Shown here in pieces: positions 9,289 to 21,627 of a stretch of 23,265 nucleotides of DNA; positions within the stretch are counted from its first letter, which is position 1; each line of letters begins with the position of its first letter. Below the pieces are notes generated by a model. It was not told the origin of the DNA. It saw only the letters and a program-made list of their open reading frames with translations, and made no database searches. Both the position numbers and the translations under genes were made by a program. The DNA comes from Lepidodermella squamata (lineage: Eukaryota; Gastrotricha): positions 1 to 23,265 of the forward strand of contig JBLDXI010000137.1 in assembly GCA_047495785.1 (NCBI GenBank). The letters are read 5' to 3'.

Positions 9289-12200
9289 ATGAGCGCGGCC
9301 GCCTCCGATCCAGCGGATTTCCTAAGACTGAGCAGTGGTAGGCGCGATTTTTAGTTGAATAATTTTTCACCATCGTATTTTATTACAAGGACCGCTTAAC
9401 GGCAAGTCAAATGACTTCATCAACAATGACGGCCTGGATATCGATTATGTAGGCGAATTATTGCTTGTTAATAATTGGTTTGTTCATATAATATTGATTG
9501 ATGCTTTTAGGATGATGAAGACGATGGTCCTCCGGCCTTGCAAATGAGCAATGAGGAACTCGTGGCGCTGCAATCTCGTTTTCGGTTAGAATGCGATAAT
9601 GGTTCCGATTCGGGTAATTCTTTTTCAGAGGCTCAACTGTATTACTTTAACCATCATGATATTTGTAGATGACAGCGACGAAGAAGTCGAAGTTCCTGCG
9701 GTTAGTAAGCCCACAATTTCCGTCAATGGTCTTCCGGCTGATAGCCGGCTAACATCCGTGAAGTCCATCACGCCTTCCAGTTGCACTTCGGCGAACAATC
9801 GACCATACGATGGTTAACAATATAAATTTCATTATTTGCTTCAACTTAATATCTTTCGAAAACTAGATTCCTCATGTTTCCCAACTGACTCGATGATCCT
9901 TGAAAATAAGACCATTTACGAGAATATGGTAAATTTATGCCTGCACGCAACACATTTTATTTCAAAATTTGTTATTTTGCTAGCTTCATGATGACCCTGC
10001 AAACGAGACCAGCGTTGACAAATGGCAAGCTGTAAATCGACCAAAATATATCTCTCGCCCGGATGGATGGAATTTTGCCAGGTCAAATGATTTAGTGCAA
10101 ATGACTCCCGAAGAGTATTTGGCTCTCCGGTCTGAACCAATCGGCTCATTAGGTGGAAACAACAATCTGGTATTGAATTTTCATTGAATTTGTTGAAAAA
10201 TGAATGCGTTGCTTCTTTAGACTGCTTTCGAAATGGCTGGCTTGTTGCCGTCCAACTCTCCAGCTTCTTCGACTTCACCAACTGAATGCAACGATAAGAA
10301 GCCATCGCCTATACCTCCTCAACCGCCTAAAAGTACCGCCGATGTTAAACCAGTCACAGAGGCGCCGGATGTGAGTGTAAATATCGAATATCTGCTTCAA
10401 CCAAGCCAGCCTGTCGGTGATACAACAATGGATCAAACCAGAGTGGATCAAGCTTCCCCGACGCCTCAAGTATCGGCTGCCCAACAATCAACGAAGATAG
10501 CAGATTCAAATAGCAAAGATGACACTCGCTTATCGTCAAACAGAGTAATGGCTACCCTGGACTGTTTTTCTAGTCTTTTATCCTTTTCTTTCTTTAGCTT
10601 CCCGACAGTGGTCGTGATACCGATCGGCAAAGCCCCACCGCTTCTGAAACAGCTAGCTACCGCTCTAATCATTCGAGTAGCAGTGTTAGTTTCAGTTTCA
10701 ATAACGGCAGTGCGATTGCCGACGCCACTGACCCTGACTTGGCGGCAGTCGATGCTATGCTTGAAATGTATGATGCGGATGTCGACCCCGATGAGTTGGC
10801 CGAACACATCATGATGCGATTCGGGGTGAACCCGCAACGACCTGCCAGTACGAGCGCTCTTTTTCGCGATCAAGACGAATCGCTATTACGTCCGCCTAAC
10901 CGAGGCGGCGCTTTGTCACTTGCCAGTGTTGTTTCTAGCACTCCGAAGGCCGCGCCTAACCAGAAGAACGGCTCGCGACCCGGCTCAGCGCAATCATCAG
11001 CCTCGCGCAAAGTTGACACGACCACCTCATCTCAAGTAACCCTCGTAAGTTTACCGCAAGTTTGTCACGCGCAATCACGTGTCATTCACCTGCGCTCTTT
11101 TAGGAAAACGTGTCTGCCGGCCGGGCGAGTAATGAATCGCATAACAATGGTGGCGAAAATCGGATTAGCGCGCCCTCGCCGCGCAGTTCGAACTCAACTG
11201 TGACAAGCGGCGGCGGCGGCGGCTTTGTGAAACCGGCTAGACCAAGTGGTGGCAATGAAAACATCGAAAAGAATATCCAAGCTAAAAATAGCAACAAAGC
11301 ATCCCCAAATCCGTTGACGCAGTCAAACTTGTCGCTTATTTCGTCGTTCGATGCATCCAGCGTATCTGAATATGGACCACTACTCACGCCAATGGCTGAT
11401 AAAGGGCCTTTCATCCGACTGGAATGGGATAAACTTGCAATTGACATGAAAGAGCCGGTTTACGTCGGTCAGACGCAAGATTTGACGCTAACTGCAAAAA
11501 ATACGGGCAGGTTATGGGTTCAATTAAGCGCGACATTGCAAAACCCGAAAATTGATGGAAATCAAACCGGTGGACCACGAGGTCTTCACGTTTTGAATTC
11601 AACTGTTGTTGTAGAGCCGAATGCGAGCGGCACTTTTCGGCTTCGTTTCTCGCCGGGAGATCCCGGATTTTACTCGGCAAATATCGACATTTTTGCCTGT
11701 GTTGTTGGGTCAGTTGTTGAAGACTCGCGAACGCTACCGCCAATTCCGTTCTCAGCCGATGTCCGCTTACCCGCTGTCGACTTTTTCATACCAGGCCAAC
11801 AGATATGCGATTTTGGCGCCTTACCTGCCGGGGCTAGTAAGCGCATGGTTTGTTCATTACGTTTCCAGCCACCCTCTTCAGTGACCCCGGCCTCGTCCAG
11901 CTTCAACATTGACGTCCCGATTGTTGTAACGATTCGACCTGAATCAGCGTGGCGTTGTTTCCATTTTCTGCCGACTACGGGCTCGAATACCGAGGCTCTA
12001 GCCAAAAGTAAATCGATTACTAACGCTCCAGCTCCTTTATACGGCGCAGGTCATGCCACGAAGCTGTACCTATCTCCGATTCACCAACAACACGATTTCG
12101 TGGTGTGTTTCACCGCTCGTTATGACATTGAGCTATCGCCGAACCAGCAAGGCCTTGACATAAACGAGGCTGAATTAGTCGCCCAAACTGATTCGACGCC

Positions 12201-15200
12201 GCCTCGACAATTGTCGGTTGTACCGCTGAGGGCAGGGGTTGGAATTGTTTCGATTAAGGCGGTTGGCCTTGACCAAAACAGCGATGATTCGACTACGCTG
12301 AGAATGTCGACCCAAATCGCGAATACGATTACTCGCACTTTTTTCCTCGTTAATTCTGGATCGATTGGGGTTGATATTACGACAGCCATCACTTCATCGC
12401 CGACTACTCAATGCGCAGACCAGCCGGATCTTGGAAATGTGAAGATGTTTTCCGTCCAGCCGAGTCAGTTCACGTTGTTGCCAAAGCAAAAAATGCAAAT
12501 CAGCGTTAAATTTGAGCCGTTTGGGCTGGGTGCAAATGAAATGTGCGCTGGTTTCCTGAGTTTCTACACCGACCCGCCGCAAAGTGGAGCGCCCGGTCAA
12601 TTGCCCGCGCTTGACGTTTCGCTAATCGGCCTGGTAACTCCGGCCCCTGTTGAGCAAATGTCATCGAATCGAGGATCAGTTTCCTCGTCCTCATTGCCTG
12701 GCAGTGCGCATTCGACCCCGGGCTCGCAGATAATGGCGCTGGATTCGAGGCAGAATTCGCAACAGCGGCCGGGATTTGCGAGCAACTCTGGCAGTGAAAG
12801 TGCGAATAGCTCTGCGTCGTCGACCAATAGCCGTCGTACACTTGTTACCAGCCATCAACGAGTCGTATGGTGGGGCGTCGATCCTGGTCAGCAAATTGAA
12901 CAAGTAAGTGGTTTTCATATTTTTCCAAGCAAGTGGGTATTTTTAGGCTAAAATCACGCATTGGTTATCATTTAACAGTCAGAGTAAATTTGAGAGTTGG
13001 ACGTTAACCCGAAATATTTCCGGATTTTAGGCTGAAATTGGGTGGGTTCGTTTATTACTTGCATTTTCTGTTACCGAAAAACTCGAAAATTCGAGTGTGA
13101 CAAATTGGATTTATATCAACCAATTTTACAATTATTTTCAATAGATTGTCAATTTGCGAAATGTTGGCTCGGACGAAGTCAGTGTTCGAATTTCTATTCG
13201 AGACCACAATGCCGATCCTCAACAGCCAGCGTTCGTGCTCGCTGGGTCGACCTCACTCGCCGCCCCTCTTCTAGCCACCCTACCAGGCGCGTCCGACTTC
13301 CCAATGCGGATCATCTTCCGAGCCCAGCCGCAACACCAAAGTCGAGTCGCCATCGCAAAAATGCAGATCAAGGTGCTAGCATCTGGCGCCGGGTCTGTCC
13401 CGCCCGGTCTCAAGTTCTGCATACCGCTATTCGGCGCCGTTGGAACTGCCGCCATGTCTGCTGAGGGCGCGACTCTTCGCACAACCAGTGCCGGTCACTA
13501 CTACGCAATAATCGGAACAGTACCTGTCGGAGTTCGCCGGTCAGTGCGGCTCACTCTGAAAAACAACGGCTCGAGAAACGCGTTTTTCACCGCGTTGCCG
13601 TTCGCTGATATGAGCTGCACGCAGCGTTTGGGCCACTCAAAACTAGTCTGCACGCCACCTCAAGCCTGTTTGACGCCGAATGAAACCGTTGAACTGGCTG
13701 TTGATCTCTATGTCAGTGATCGAGAGGCTGCGTTATGCGCCGAGCGGTCTTACATCGTCGCGTGTCTGCAAATCGTGTTTGGCGATAACGATTTGCGGGT
13801 TATGGCAGGTCGCGCCCTGTCCACGATGAAGCCGACTGAAATCCGCAAGTTGCTGGACGAAACTGCCATGGAGCTGATTCGAGGCGGCTCAGCGGCGACT
13901 GGCGACGAATTGCCGCGAAATATGTCCGGCAATCTAGCTCAGACAGAAGCGTGGCCCGAGCATTTACGGTTGTTTTCTCGCCATTGCCGGCGGTTGTACG
14001 TGGCGCTGGTCGGCGAACGGACGTCAAATTCCGAGGCTAAGGGTGGCAGCGATTTCGATGAAGAAACTTTGCAGCATACGATGTTGCTGGACGATACTCA
14101 AGCGACAATCATGTTCCCACCGCCGATTATGAATGCCGAACGCGGCTTGAACTCGATAGCCAGCTTGGTGGAACAACGGTCTGGTTCCAAGTGAGTTTTT
14201 CTCAGCTTCTTATCTGAATCCCAGTGGATGCCCTAAATTATAGGTTTCAGCATACGATTTCCCAAAAATATGCATTTTTAGGCTGGATTTATGAATTTTT
14301 ATCTTCTCACTTGGTCTTCAATTTTCTATCTATTTTTCAGCTCCCAACTGCCCCGGGTTCCGATTGCGGCTGCCCCATCGTTGCCCACTGTCTACGACTC
14401 GCCGAATTCTCAACGCAACTCGTCGAGCTTCCAACACTCGCCAGCTCATGGAATCCGCCTGCTACCCAGCGAATTGCTCCTGACTGCCCTATCAGACTCG
14501 CGGGCGATGATGCTGATCAACGACACATCGTCACCAACCGATTTCGAAGCGGAATGGGCAGCGCATATTCTCATTGTTGAACCGCCGAAAGGGACGCTGC
14601 CTTCGAACGGCACTGCTACCATCAACGTGAGACTAGCACCTGGAGCTGCTGCTTTCGTCGATTCGGCGCAACAGCAATGGGTAGGCCGGGGTCGGAGTCA
14701 GAACTGCATCAGGCAGCCGGTTGGAAAGCGTTGTCCGAGTTCATTTGAGTTCGTCAGTTCAAACTTCGAATAACATGCCGCCGCCGCCGAGTATTCCGAA
14801 CTCAGCTCAACGGGCTAGGATGATGCAGGCGAGCAGGAACGAACCGGTTGTTCAAATAGTCTTCGGATCACGTGACTGCCCGCACCCGCCGGCTGCTCGT
14901 TTGGATTTCGGAAAAATCCAGCTATCGTCCGATCAGATACAACGAAAATTGGGCCTGCGGCTTGAAAATGACCAGCCTTTCCAAGTTTCGTGGCAAATGG
15001 AGGAGTTGAGTGCCTACGCGCTGGCTAGTCTGCCTGGTTCTAACAGCGGGGCTCAAGTTCCGGCGGCGAATTCTGCGAATCGGTGTGTTCCATCGATATT
15101 TTCGTTTATTCCGAATAAAAGCGGCATTTTGGCGCCAAATGGCGGGCAAGTGACGTTGAAATGCGTTTTCCAACCGCCGTCGACGAAGCAATCGCAAGAT

Positions 15201-15504
15201 ATCAACTATTTGCAGCACTTTCTGCTGACAATCAAGGGTACGACGGGCTGGACGGCTGAGACGAGGATTTCGGCGGTCGCGAGTCTTGTTACCTCGAATG
15301 CGTCTGTCAACCAATCAGTGGCGAATAGCACGAATTTGTCGATGAGCATGGCTGATCAGTCGCAAATGAGCCGCGTTTCGAATTCGTCGACTTGCTCTGC
15401 AGCGCCGTTGAGTGCGAGCCGCCGGCCGGCGTTCGGCCAGAGGATTTCGCGGTGCCTTGTTTGCCCGGGCGAAAAACACGAATTCCAGAAAGTTGTCAGA
15501 CCAG
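9289..15504 (+). CDS. Cep192/SPD-2-like centrosomal scaffold protein, 3' end missing
   Basis: Likely scaffold recruiting pericentriolar material and mitotic kinases at centrosomes. Exons: 9289-9337, 9390-9448, 9511-9613, 9669-9812, 9867-9928, 9984-10169, 10221-10544, 10598-11044, 11104-12903, 13145-14190 and 14341-15504. All introns are GT-AG and phases agree, giving about 1,794 residues without a stop. Roughly the first 560 residues are acidic and Ser/Pro-rich (DDEDD, DDSDEEVEV). Repeated beta-sandwich segments of ASH type (ASPM, SPD-2, Hydin) follow: one near 575-682 (KNTGRLWVQL, then VVEPNASGTFRLRFSPGDPGFY), others near 682 and 835-970, then WWGVDPGQQIEQIVNLRNVGSDEVSVRI (about 1048), GTVPVGVRRSVRLTLKNNG, and a last one in exon 11 (PFQVSWQMEELSAYALAS). 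That last segment resembles the Cep192 C-terminal domain. A +1 frameshift lies at 14688-14691. Exon 11 ends at a GTGAGA donor exactly where the inverted arm begins. Other ASH proteins remain possible. Confidence 0.6.
14303..14317 (-). other. Left side of the fold-back short homology
   Basis: Within intron 10, the minus strand reads AGACCAAGTGAGAAG. This matches 14 of 15 bases of the plus-strand junction sequence at 15498-15512. It marks where the template switch appears to have landed. Confidence 0.75.
14311..15504. other. Single-copy spacer (loop) of the inverted repeat
   Basis: This 1,194-bp segment has no inverted partner. It contains the last 30 bases of Cep192 intron 10 and all of exon 11. 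No transposase, recombinase or origin-like sequence is present. Read as genome, it is simply the continuation of the Cep192-like gene beyond the left arm. Confidence 0.92.
14688..14691 (+). other. One-base excess in a GGGG run (frameshift in exon 11)
   Basis: Upstream of this run the Cep192 frame ends VDSAQQQWVGR and downstream it continues RTASGSRLESVVRVHLSSS one frame over, with no stop between the two if one G is removed. Candidate introns here would be 32 bp or less and do not restore the frame. A homopolymer sequencing error is the simplest reading. Confidence 0.75.
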
Positions 15505-15512
15505 GTGAGAAG
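15498..15512 (+). other. Fold-back junction (right side of the short homology)
   Basis: AGACCAGGTGAGAAG spans the end of Cep192 exon 11 and its splice donor. Left of it the sequence is unique exon. From 15505 onward it is the reverse complement of 14310 and down. The short homology to intron 10 sits exactly at the switch. Confidence 0.8.
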
Positions 15513-15624
15513 ATAAAAATTCATAAATCCAGCCTAAAAATGCATATTTTTGGGAAATCGTATGCTGAAACCTATAATTTAGGGCATCCACTGGGATTCA
15601 GATAAGAAGCTGAGAAAAACTCAC

Positions 15625-18600
15625 TTGGAACCAGACCGTTGTTCCACCAAGCTGGCTATCGAGTTCAAGCCGCGTTCGGCATTCATAATCGGCGGTGGGA
15701 ACATGATTGTCGCTTGAGTATCGTCCAGCAACATCGTATGCTGCAAAGTTTCTTCATCGAAATCGCTGCCACCCTTAGCCTCGGAATTTGACGTCCGTTC
15801 GCCGACCAGCGCCACGTACAACCGCCGGCAATGGCGAGAAAACAACCGTAAATGCTCGGGCCACGCTTCTGTCTGAGCTAGATTGCCGGACATATTTCGC
15901 GGCAATTCGTCGCCAGTCGCCGCTGAGCCGCCTCGAATCAGCTCCATGGCAGTTTCGTCCAGCAACTTGCGGATTTCAGTCGGCTTCATCGTGGACAGGG
16001 CGCGACCTGCCATAACCCGCAAATCGTTATCGCCAAACACGATTTGCAGACACGCGACGATGTAAGACCGCTCGGCGCATAACGCAGCCTCTCGATCACT
16101 GACATAGAGATCAACAGTCAGTTCAACGGTTTCATTCGGCGTCAAACAGGCTTGAGGTGGCGTGCAGACTAGTTTTGAGTGGCCCAAACGCTGCGTGCAG
16201 CTCATATCAGCGAACGGCAACGCGGTGAAAAACGCGTTTCTCGAGCCGTTGTTTTTCAGAGTGAGCCGCACTGACCGGCGAACTCCGACAGGTACTGTTC
16301 CGATTATTGCGTAGTAGTGACCGGCACTGGTTGTGCGAAGAGTCGCGCCCTCAGCAGACATGGCGGCAGTTCCAACGGCGCCGAATAGCGGTATGCAGAA
16401 CTTGAGACCGGGCGGGACAGACCCGGCGCCAGATGCTAGCACCTTGATCTGCATTTTTGCGATGGCGACTCGACTTTGGTGTTGCGGCTGGGCTCGGAAG
16501 ATGATCCGCATTGGGAAGTCGGACGCGCCTGGTAGGGTGGCTAGAAGAGGGGCGGCGAGTGAGGTCGACCCAGCGAGCACGAACGCTGGCTGTTGAGGAT
16601 CGGCATTGTGGTCTCGAATAGAAATTCGAACACTGACTTCGTCCGAGCCAACATTTCGCAAATTGACAATCTATTGAAAATAATTGTAAAATTGGTTGAT
16701 ATAAATCCAATTTGTCACACTCGAATTTTCGAGTTTTTCGGTAACAGAAAATGCAAGTAATAAACGAACCCACCCAATTTCAGCCTAAAATCCGGAAATA
16801 TTTCGGGTTAACGTCCAACTCTCAAATTTACTCTGACTGTTAAATGATAACCAATGCGTGATTTTAGCCTAAAAATACCCACTTGCTTGGAAAAATATGA
16901 AAACCACTTACTTGTTCAATTTGCTGACCAGGATCGACGCCCCACCATACGACTCGTTGATGGCTGGTAACAAGTGTACGACGGCTATTGGTCGACGACG
17001 CAGAGCTATTCGCACTTTCACTGCCAGAGTTGCTCGCAAATCCCGGCCGCTGTTGCGAATTCTGCCTCGAATCCAGCGCCATTATCTGCGAGCCCGGGGT
17101 CGAATGCGCACTGCCAGGCAATGAGGACGAGGAAACTGATCCTCGATTCGATGACATTTGCTCAACAGGGGCCGGAGTTACCAGGCCGATTAGCGAAACG
17201 TCAAGCGCGGGCAATTGACCGGGCGCTCCACTTTGCGGCGGGTCGGTGTAGAAACTCAGGAAACCAGCGCACATTTCATTTGCACCCAGCCCAAACGGCT
17301 CAAATTTAACGCTGATTTGCATTTTTTGCTTTGGCAACAACGTGAACTGACTCGGCTGGACGGAAAACATCTTCACATTTCCAAGATCCGGCTGGTCTGC
17401 GCATTGAGTAGTCGGCGATGAAGTGATGGCTGTCGTAATATCAACCCCAATCGATCCAGAATTAACGAGGAAAAAAGTGCGAGTAATCGTATTCGCGATT
17501 TGGGTCGACATTCTCAGCGTAGTCGAATCATCGCTGTTTTGGTCAAGGCCAACCGCCTTAATCGAAACAATTCCAACCCCTGCCCTCAGCGGTACAACCG
17601 ACAATTGTCGAGGCGGCGTCGAATCAGTTTGGGCGACTAATTCAGCCTCGTTTATGTCAAGGCCTTGCTGGTTCGGCGATAGCTCAATGTCATAACGAGC
17701 GGTGAAACACACCACGAAATCGTGTTGTTGGTGAATCGGAGATAGGTACAGCTTCGTGGCATGACCTGCGCCGTATAAAGGAGCTGGAGCGTTAGTAATC
17801 GATTTACTTTTGGCTAGAGCCTCGGTATTCGAGCCCGTAGTCGGCAGAAAATGGAAACAACGCCACGCTGATTCAGGTCGAATCGTTACAACAATCGGGA
17901 CGTCAATGTTGAAGCTGGACGAGGCCGGGGTCACTGAAGAGGGTGGCTGGAAACGTAATGAACAAACCATGCGCTTACTAGCCCCGGCAGGTAAGGCGCC
18001 AAAATCGCATATCTGTTGGCCTGGTATGAAAAAGTCGACAGCGGGTAAGCGGACATCGGCTGAGAACGGAATTGGCGGTAGCGTTCGCGAGTCTTCAACA
18101 ACTGACCCAACAACACAGGCAAAAATGTCGATATTTGCCGAGTAAAATCCGGGATCTCCCGGCGAGAAACGAAGCCGAAAAGTGCCGCTCGCATTCGGCT
18201 CTACAACAACAGTTGAATTCAAAACGTGAAGACCTCGTGGTCCACCGGTTTGATTTCCATCAATTTTCGGGTTTTGCAATGTCGCGCTTAATTGAACCCA
18301 TAACCTGCCCGTATTTTTTGCAGTTAGCGTCAAATCTTGCGTCTGACCGACGTAAACCGGCTCTTTCATGTCAATTGCAAGTTTATCCCATTCCAGTCGG
18401 ATGAAAGGCCCTTTATCAGCCATTGGCGTGAGTAGTGGTCCATATTCAGATACGCTGGATGCATCGAACGACGAAATAAGCGACAAGTTTGACTGCGTCA
18501 ACGGATTTGGGGATGCTTTGTTGCTATTTTTAGCTTGGATATTCTTTTCGATGTTTTCATTGCCACCACTTGGTCTAGCCGGTTTCACAAAGCCGCCGCC

Positions 18601-20526
18601 GCCGCCGCTTGTCACAGTTGAGTTCGAACTGCGCGGCGAGGGCGCGCTAATCCGATTTTCGCCACCATTGTTATGCGATTCATTACTCGCCCGGCCGGCA
18701 GACACGTTTTCCTAAAAGAGCGCAGGTGAATGACACGTGATTGCGCGTGACAAACTTGCGGTAAACTTACGAGGGTTACTTGAGATGAGGTGGTCGTGTC
18801 AACTTTGCGCGAGGCTGATGATTGCGCTGAGCCGGGTCGCGAGCCGTTCTTCTGGTTAGGCGCGGCCTTCGGAGTGCTAGAAACAACACTGGCAAGTGAC
18901 AAAGCGCCGCCTCGGTTAGGCGGACGTAATAGCGATTCGTCTTGATCGCGAAAAAGAGCGCTCGTACTGGCAGGTCGTTGCGGGTTCACCCCGAATCGCA
19001 TCATGATGTGTTCGGCCAACTCATCGGGGTCGACATCCGCATCATACATTTCAAGCATAGCATCGACTGCCGCCAAGTCAGGGTCAGTGGCGTCGGCAAT
19101 CGCACTGCCGTTATTGAAACTGAAACTAACACTGCTACTCGAATGATTAGAGCGGTAGCTAGCTGTTTCAGAAGCGGTGGGGCTTTGCCGATCGGTATCA
19201 CGACCACTGTCGGGAAGCTAAAGAAAGAAAAGGATAAAAGACTAGAAAAACAGTCCAGGGTAGCCATTACTCTGTTTGACGATAAGCGAGTGTCATCTTT
19301 GCTATTTGAATCTGCTATCTTCGTTGATTGTTGGGCAGCCGATACTTGAGGCGTCGGGGAAGCTTGATCCACTCTGGTTTGATCCATTGTTGTATCACCG
19401 ACAGGCTGGCTTGGTTGAAGCAGATATTCGATATTTACACTCACATCCGGCGCCTCTGTGACTGGTTTAACATCGGCGGTACTTTTAGGCGGTTGAGGAG
19501 GTATAGGCGATGGCTTCTTATCGTTGCATTCAGTTGGTGAAGTCGAAGAAGCTGGAGAGTTGGACGGCAACAAGCCAGCCATTTCGAAAGCAGTCTAAAG
19601 AAGCAACGCATTCATTTTTCAACAAATTCAATGAAAATTCAATACCAGATTGTTGTTTCCACCTAATGAGCCGATTGGTTCAGACCGGAGAGCCAAATAC
19701 TCTTCGGGAGTCATTTGCACTAAATCATTTGACCTGGCAAAATTCCATCCATCCGGGCGAGAGATATATTTTGGTCGATTTACAGCTTGCCATTTGTCAA
19801 CGCTGGTCTCGTTTGCAGGGTCATCATGAAGCTAGCAAAATAACAAATTTTGAAATAAAATGTGTTGCGTGCAGGCATAAATTTACCATATTCTCGTAAA
19901 TGGTCTTATTTTCAAGGATCATCGAGTCAGTTGGGAAACATGAGGAATCTAGTTTTCGAAAGATATTAAGTTGAAGCAAATAATGAAATTTATATTGTTA
20001 ACCATCGTATGGTCGATTGTTCGCCGAAGTGCAACTGGAAGGCGTGATGGACTTCACGGATGTTAGCCGGCTATCAGCCGGAAGACCATTGACGGAAATT
20101 GTGGGCTTACTAACCGCAGGAACTTCGACTTCTTCGTCGCTGTCATCTACAAATATCATGATGGTTAAAGTAATACAGTTGAGCCTCTGAAAAAGAATTA
20201 CCCGAATCGGAACCATTATCGCATTCTAACCGAAAACGAGATTGCAGCGCCACGAGTTCCTCATTGCTCATTTGCAAGGCCGGAGGACCATCGTCTTCAT
20301 CATCCTAAAAGCATCAATCAATATTATATGAACAAACCAATTATTAACAAGCAATAATTCGCCTACATAATCGATATCCAGGCCGTCATTGTTGATGAAG
20401 TCATTTGACTTGCCGTTAAGCGGTCCTTGTAATAAAATACGATGGTGAAAAATTATTCAACTAAAAATCGCGCCTACCACTGCTCAGTCTTAGGAAATCC
20501 GCTGGATCGGAGGCGGCCGCGCTCAT
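15625..20526 (-). CDS. Cep192/SPD-2-like, mirror copy with exons 1-10 only
   Basis: Exact mirror of the left copy: exons 20526-20478, 20425-20367, 20304-20202, 20146-20003, 19948-19887, 19831-19646, 19594-19271, 19217-18771, 18711-16912 and 16670-15625. They encode about 1,406 residues, including the acidic N-terminus and most ASH-type repeats. After the exon 10 donor the intron runs only to 15505 and then meets exon 11 in antisense. The genuine acceptor and everything after it are absent, so read-through would stop at the in-frame TGA at 15621-15623. One residue differs from the left copy: Thr here where the left has Ala (NETVELTVDLY). Probably not a second locus but a reflected read of the same gene. 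Confidence 0.55.
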
Positions 20527-21627
20527 CTAGTTCAATTAACTGTGGAGGGTGTAATGAACCCCGATAAACCTAAACAACTAAAACTACCAAAGTTCAAATA
20601 TCAAGTGATAAAGGAAACAGTTATGTAAATCGAATTCCCTTCTCGAAAGAAAACTAACGAACATACTTCATCTTGAAGAAGTAAGTCGAAGGGAAAATCT
20701 GATTATCAAACTTTGAATCAATCAGGTCACACAAGAAGACATGCAAACTCAAACAACACTCGGGCTTCTGGCTTCTGGAACAAGCCATAGCTTGACGGCT
20801 GTAGAATTTTCAGCAAGCAATTAATATTATCAATTTCGGGCTAGCTTTAATGGATAAAAGATCAACTTCGACACCAATAACATCTTTCAAAGGAGAACTA
20901 CTTGGCACGACGATAACTTACTTCCGATCAGTTGACAGCGTATGTGACCACAAAAAATGTAAACAATAAACCGTATGGACTAATATTCAGCACCGAGCGC
21001 CAATTACCCATTGTTACTAGCCAGCTACCATATAGGCTGAATTATTAATTGCATAATTTGAGTACCTTCAGAATTCAGAACTATAATCCAGCTAGAGGCA
21101 TAACCTAAATCCAGTCGGTGGGTCGCGTTTTCGAATTGAATTCCCCGCCTCATAGAAAATTGTCACGTATAATAAAAATAATATAGACTACTTTGGAATA
21201 AAAAATTATTTTGATTTTAAATTTATGAGGGCAAAAAATAATCAAATTATTTAGAAGAGACAGAGGGTACTATTCCAGGTTATTTTTCTTTTCAAGTAAA
21301 ACCACACACAACTGCCAGCGACCTCAGCGCTACAGGACAAAGCCTTTACTTTCTAGTTCAGTATCCAGTGCAATATGTGTAGCGAAAGGCTAGTGAAAGT
21401 TGTGTAGTAAATGGTATGGCTGAAGCTGGCGTTTTCAACCGTTCTGCTGAAATAGTAAATTCATTCATTCAATGAAATCTCCTCTGTTAGCGAGAAGAAC
21501 TTATTGCTGTCGAGCACTTATTGCGAATATCTGACTTTTCCCTGTGCTTAAGTGCTTGATAAAAACATTCTTGATTGAAGTTTTATTCGCCTGGCTTGTT
21601 TTCTGTATTGATCAGAATTGTTGAGTT
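20527..21627. promoter_or_regulatory. Mirror of the divergent BRMS1-like/Cep192-like intergenic region
   Basis: Identical in reverse complement to 8188-9288 over the lines compared. It adds no independent information about regulation if the arm is a technical reflection. Confidence 0.45.

Larger units (their letters stand above)
6550..14310 (+). repeat. Left arm of a 7.76-kb inverted repeat
   Basis: Reverse-complementary to 15505-23265. Mirrored positions always sum to 29815, so no net length difference exists across 7,761 bp. I compared about 1.1 kb of non-coding DNA (8188-9288) directly and found it identical. The coding segments differ only at 13697 (one base) and at 7347-7363 (17-bp block). 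The outer end is not resolved because its partner runs off the window. The arm carries the BRMS1-like gene and exons 1-10 of the Cep192-like gene. Confidence 0.97.

Noticed and set aside
9295-9302. NotI site GCGGCCGC next to the Cep192-like start codon, possible cloning remnant
   Set aside because: It encodes part of the natural-looking N-terminus MSAAASDP and no vector sequence surrounds it.
9331-9340. AGCAGTGGTA resembles part of the SMART cDNA/template-switch oligo
   Set aside because: Only ten bases match. It lies at the end of exon 1 and the start of its GT donor, in a frame and phase that join properly to exon 2. It is also present in both arms, so chance is the better explanation.
14681-14712. 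A 32-bp GTAGGC...CATCAG mini-intron in Cep192 exon 11
   Set aside because: Removing it does not restore the downstream frame, and 32 bp is well below the other introns here. A one-base homopolymer error explains the frame change better.
16333-18715. Open frames on the plus strand opposite the right Cep192-like copy (and their mirrors in the left arm)
   Set aside because: They are antisense shadows of the long GC-richer exons 9 and 10, with no family motifs or splice logic of their own.
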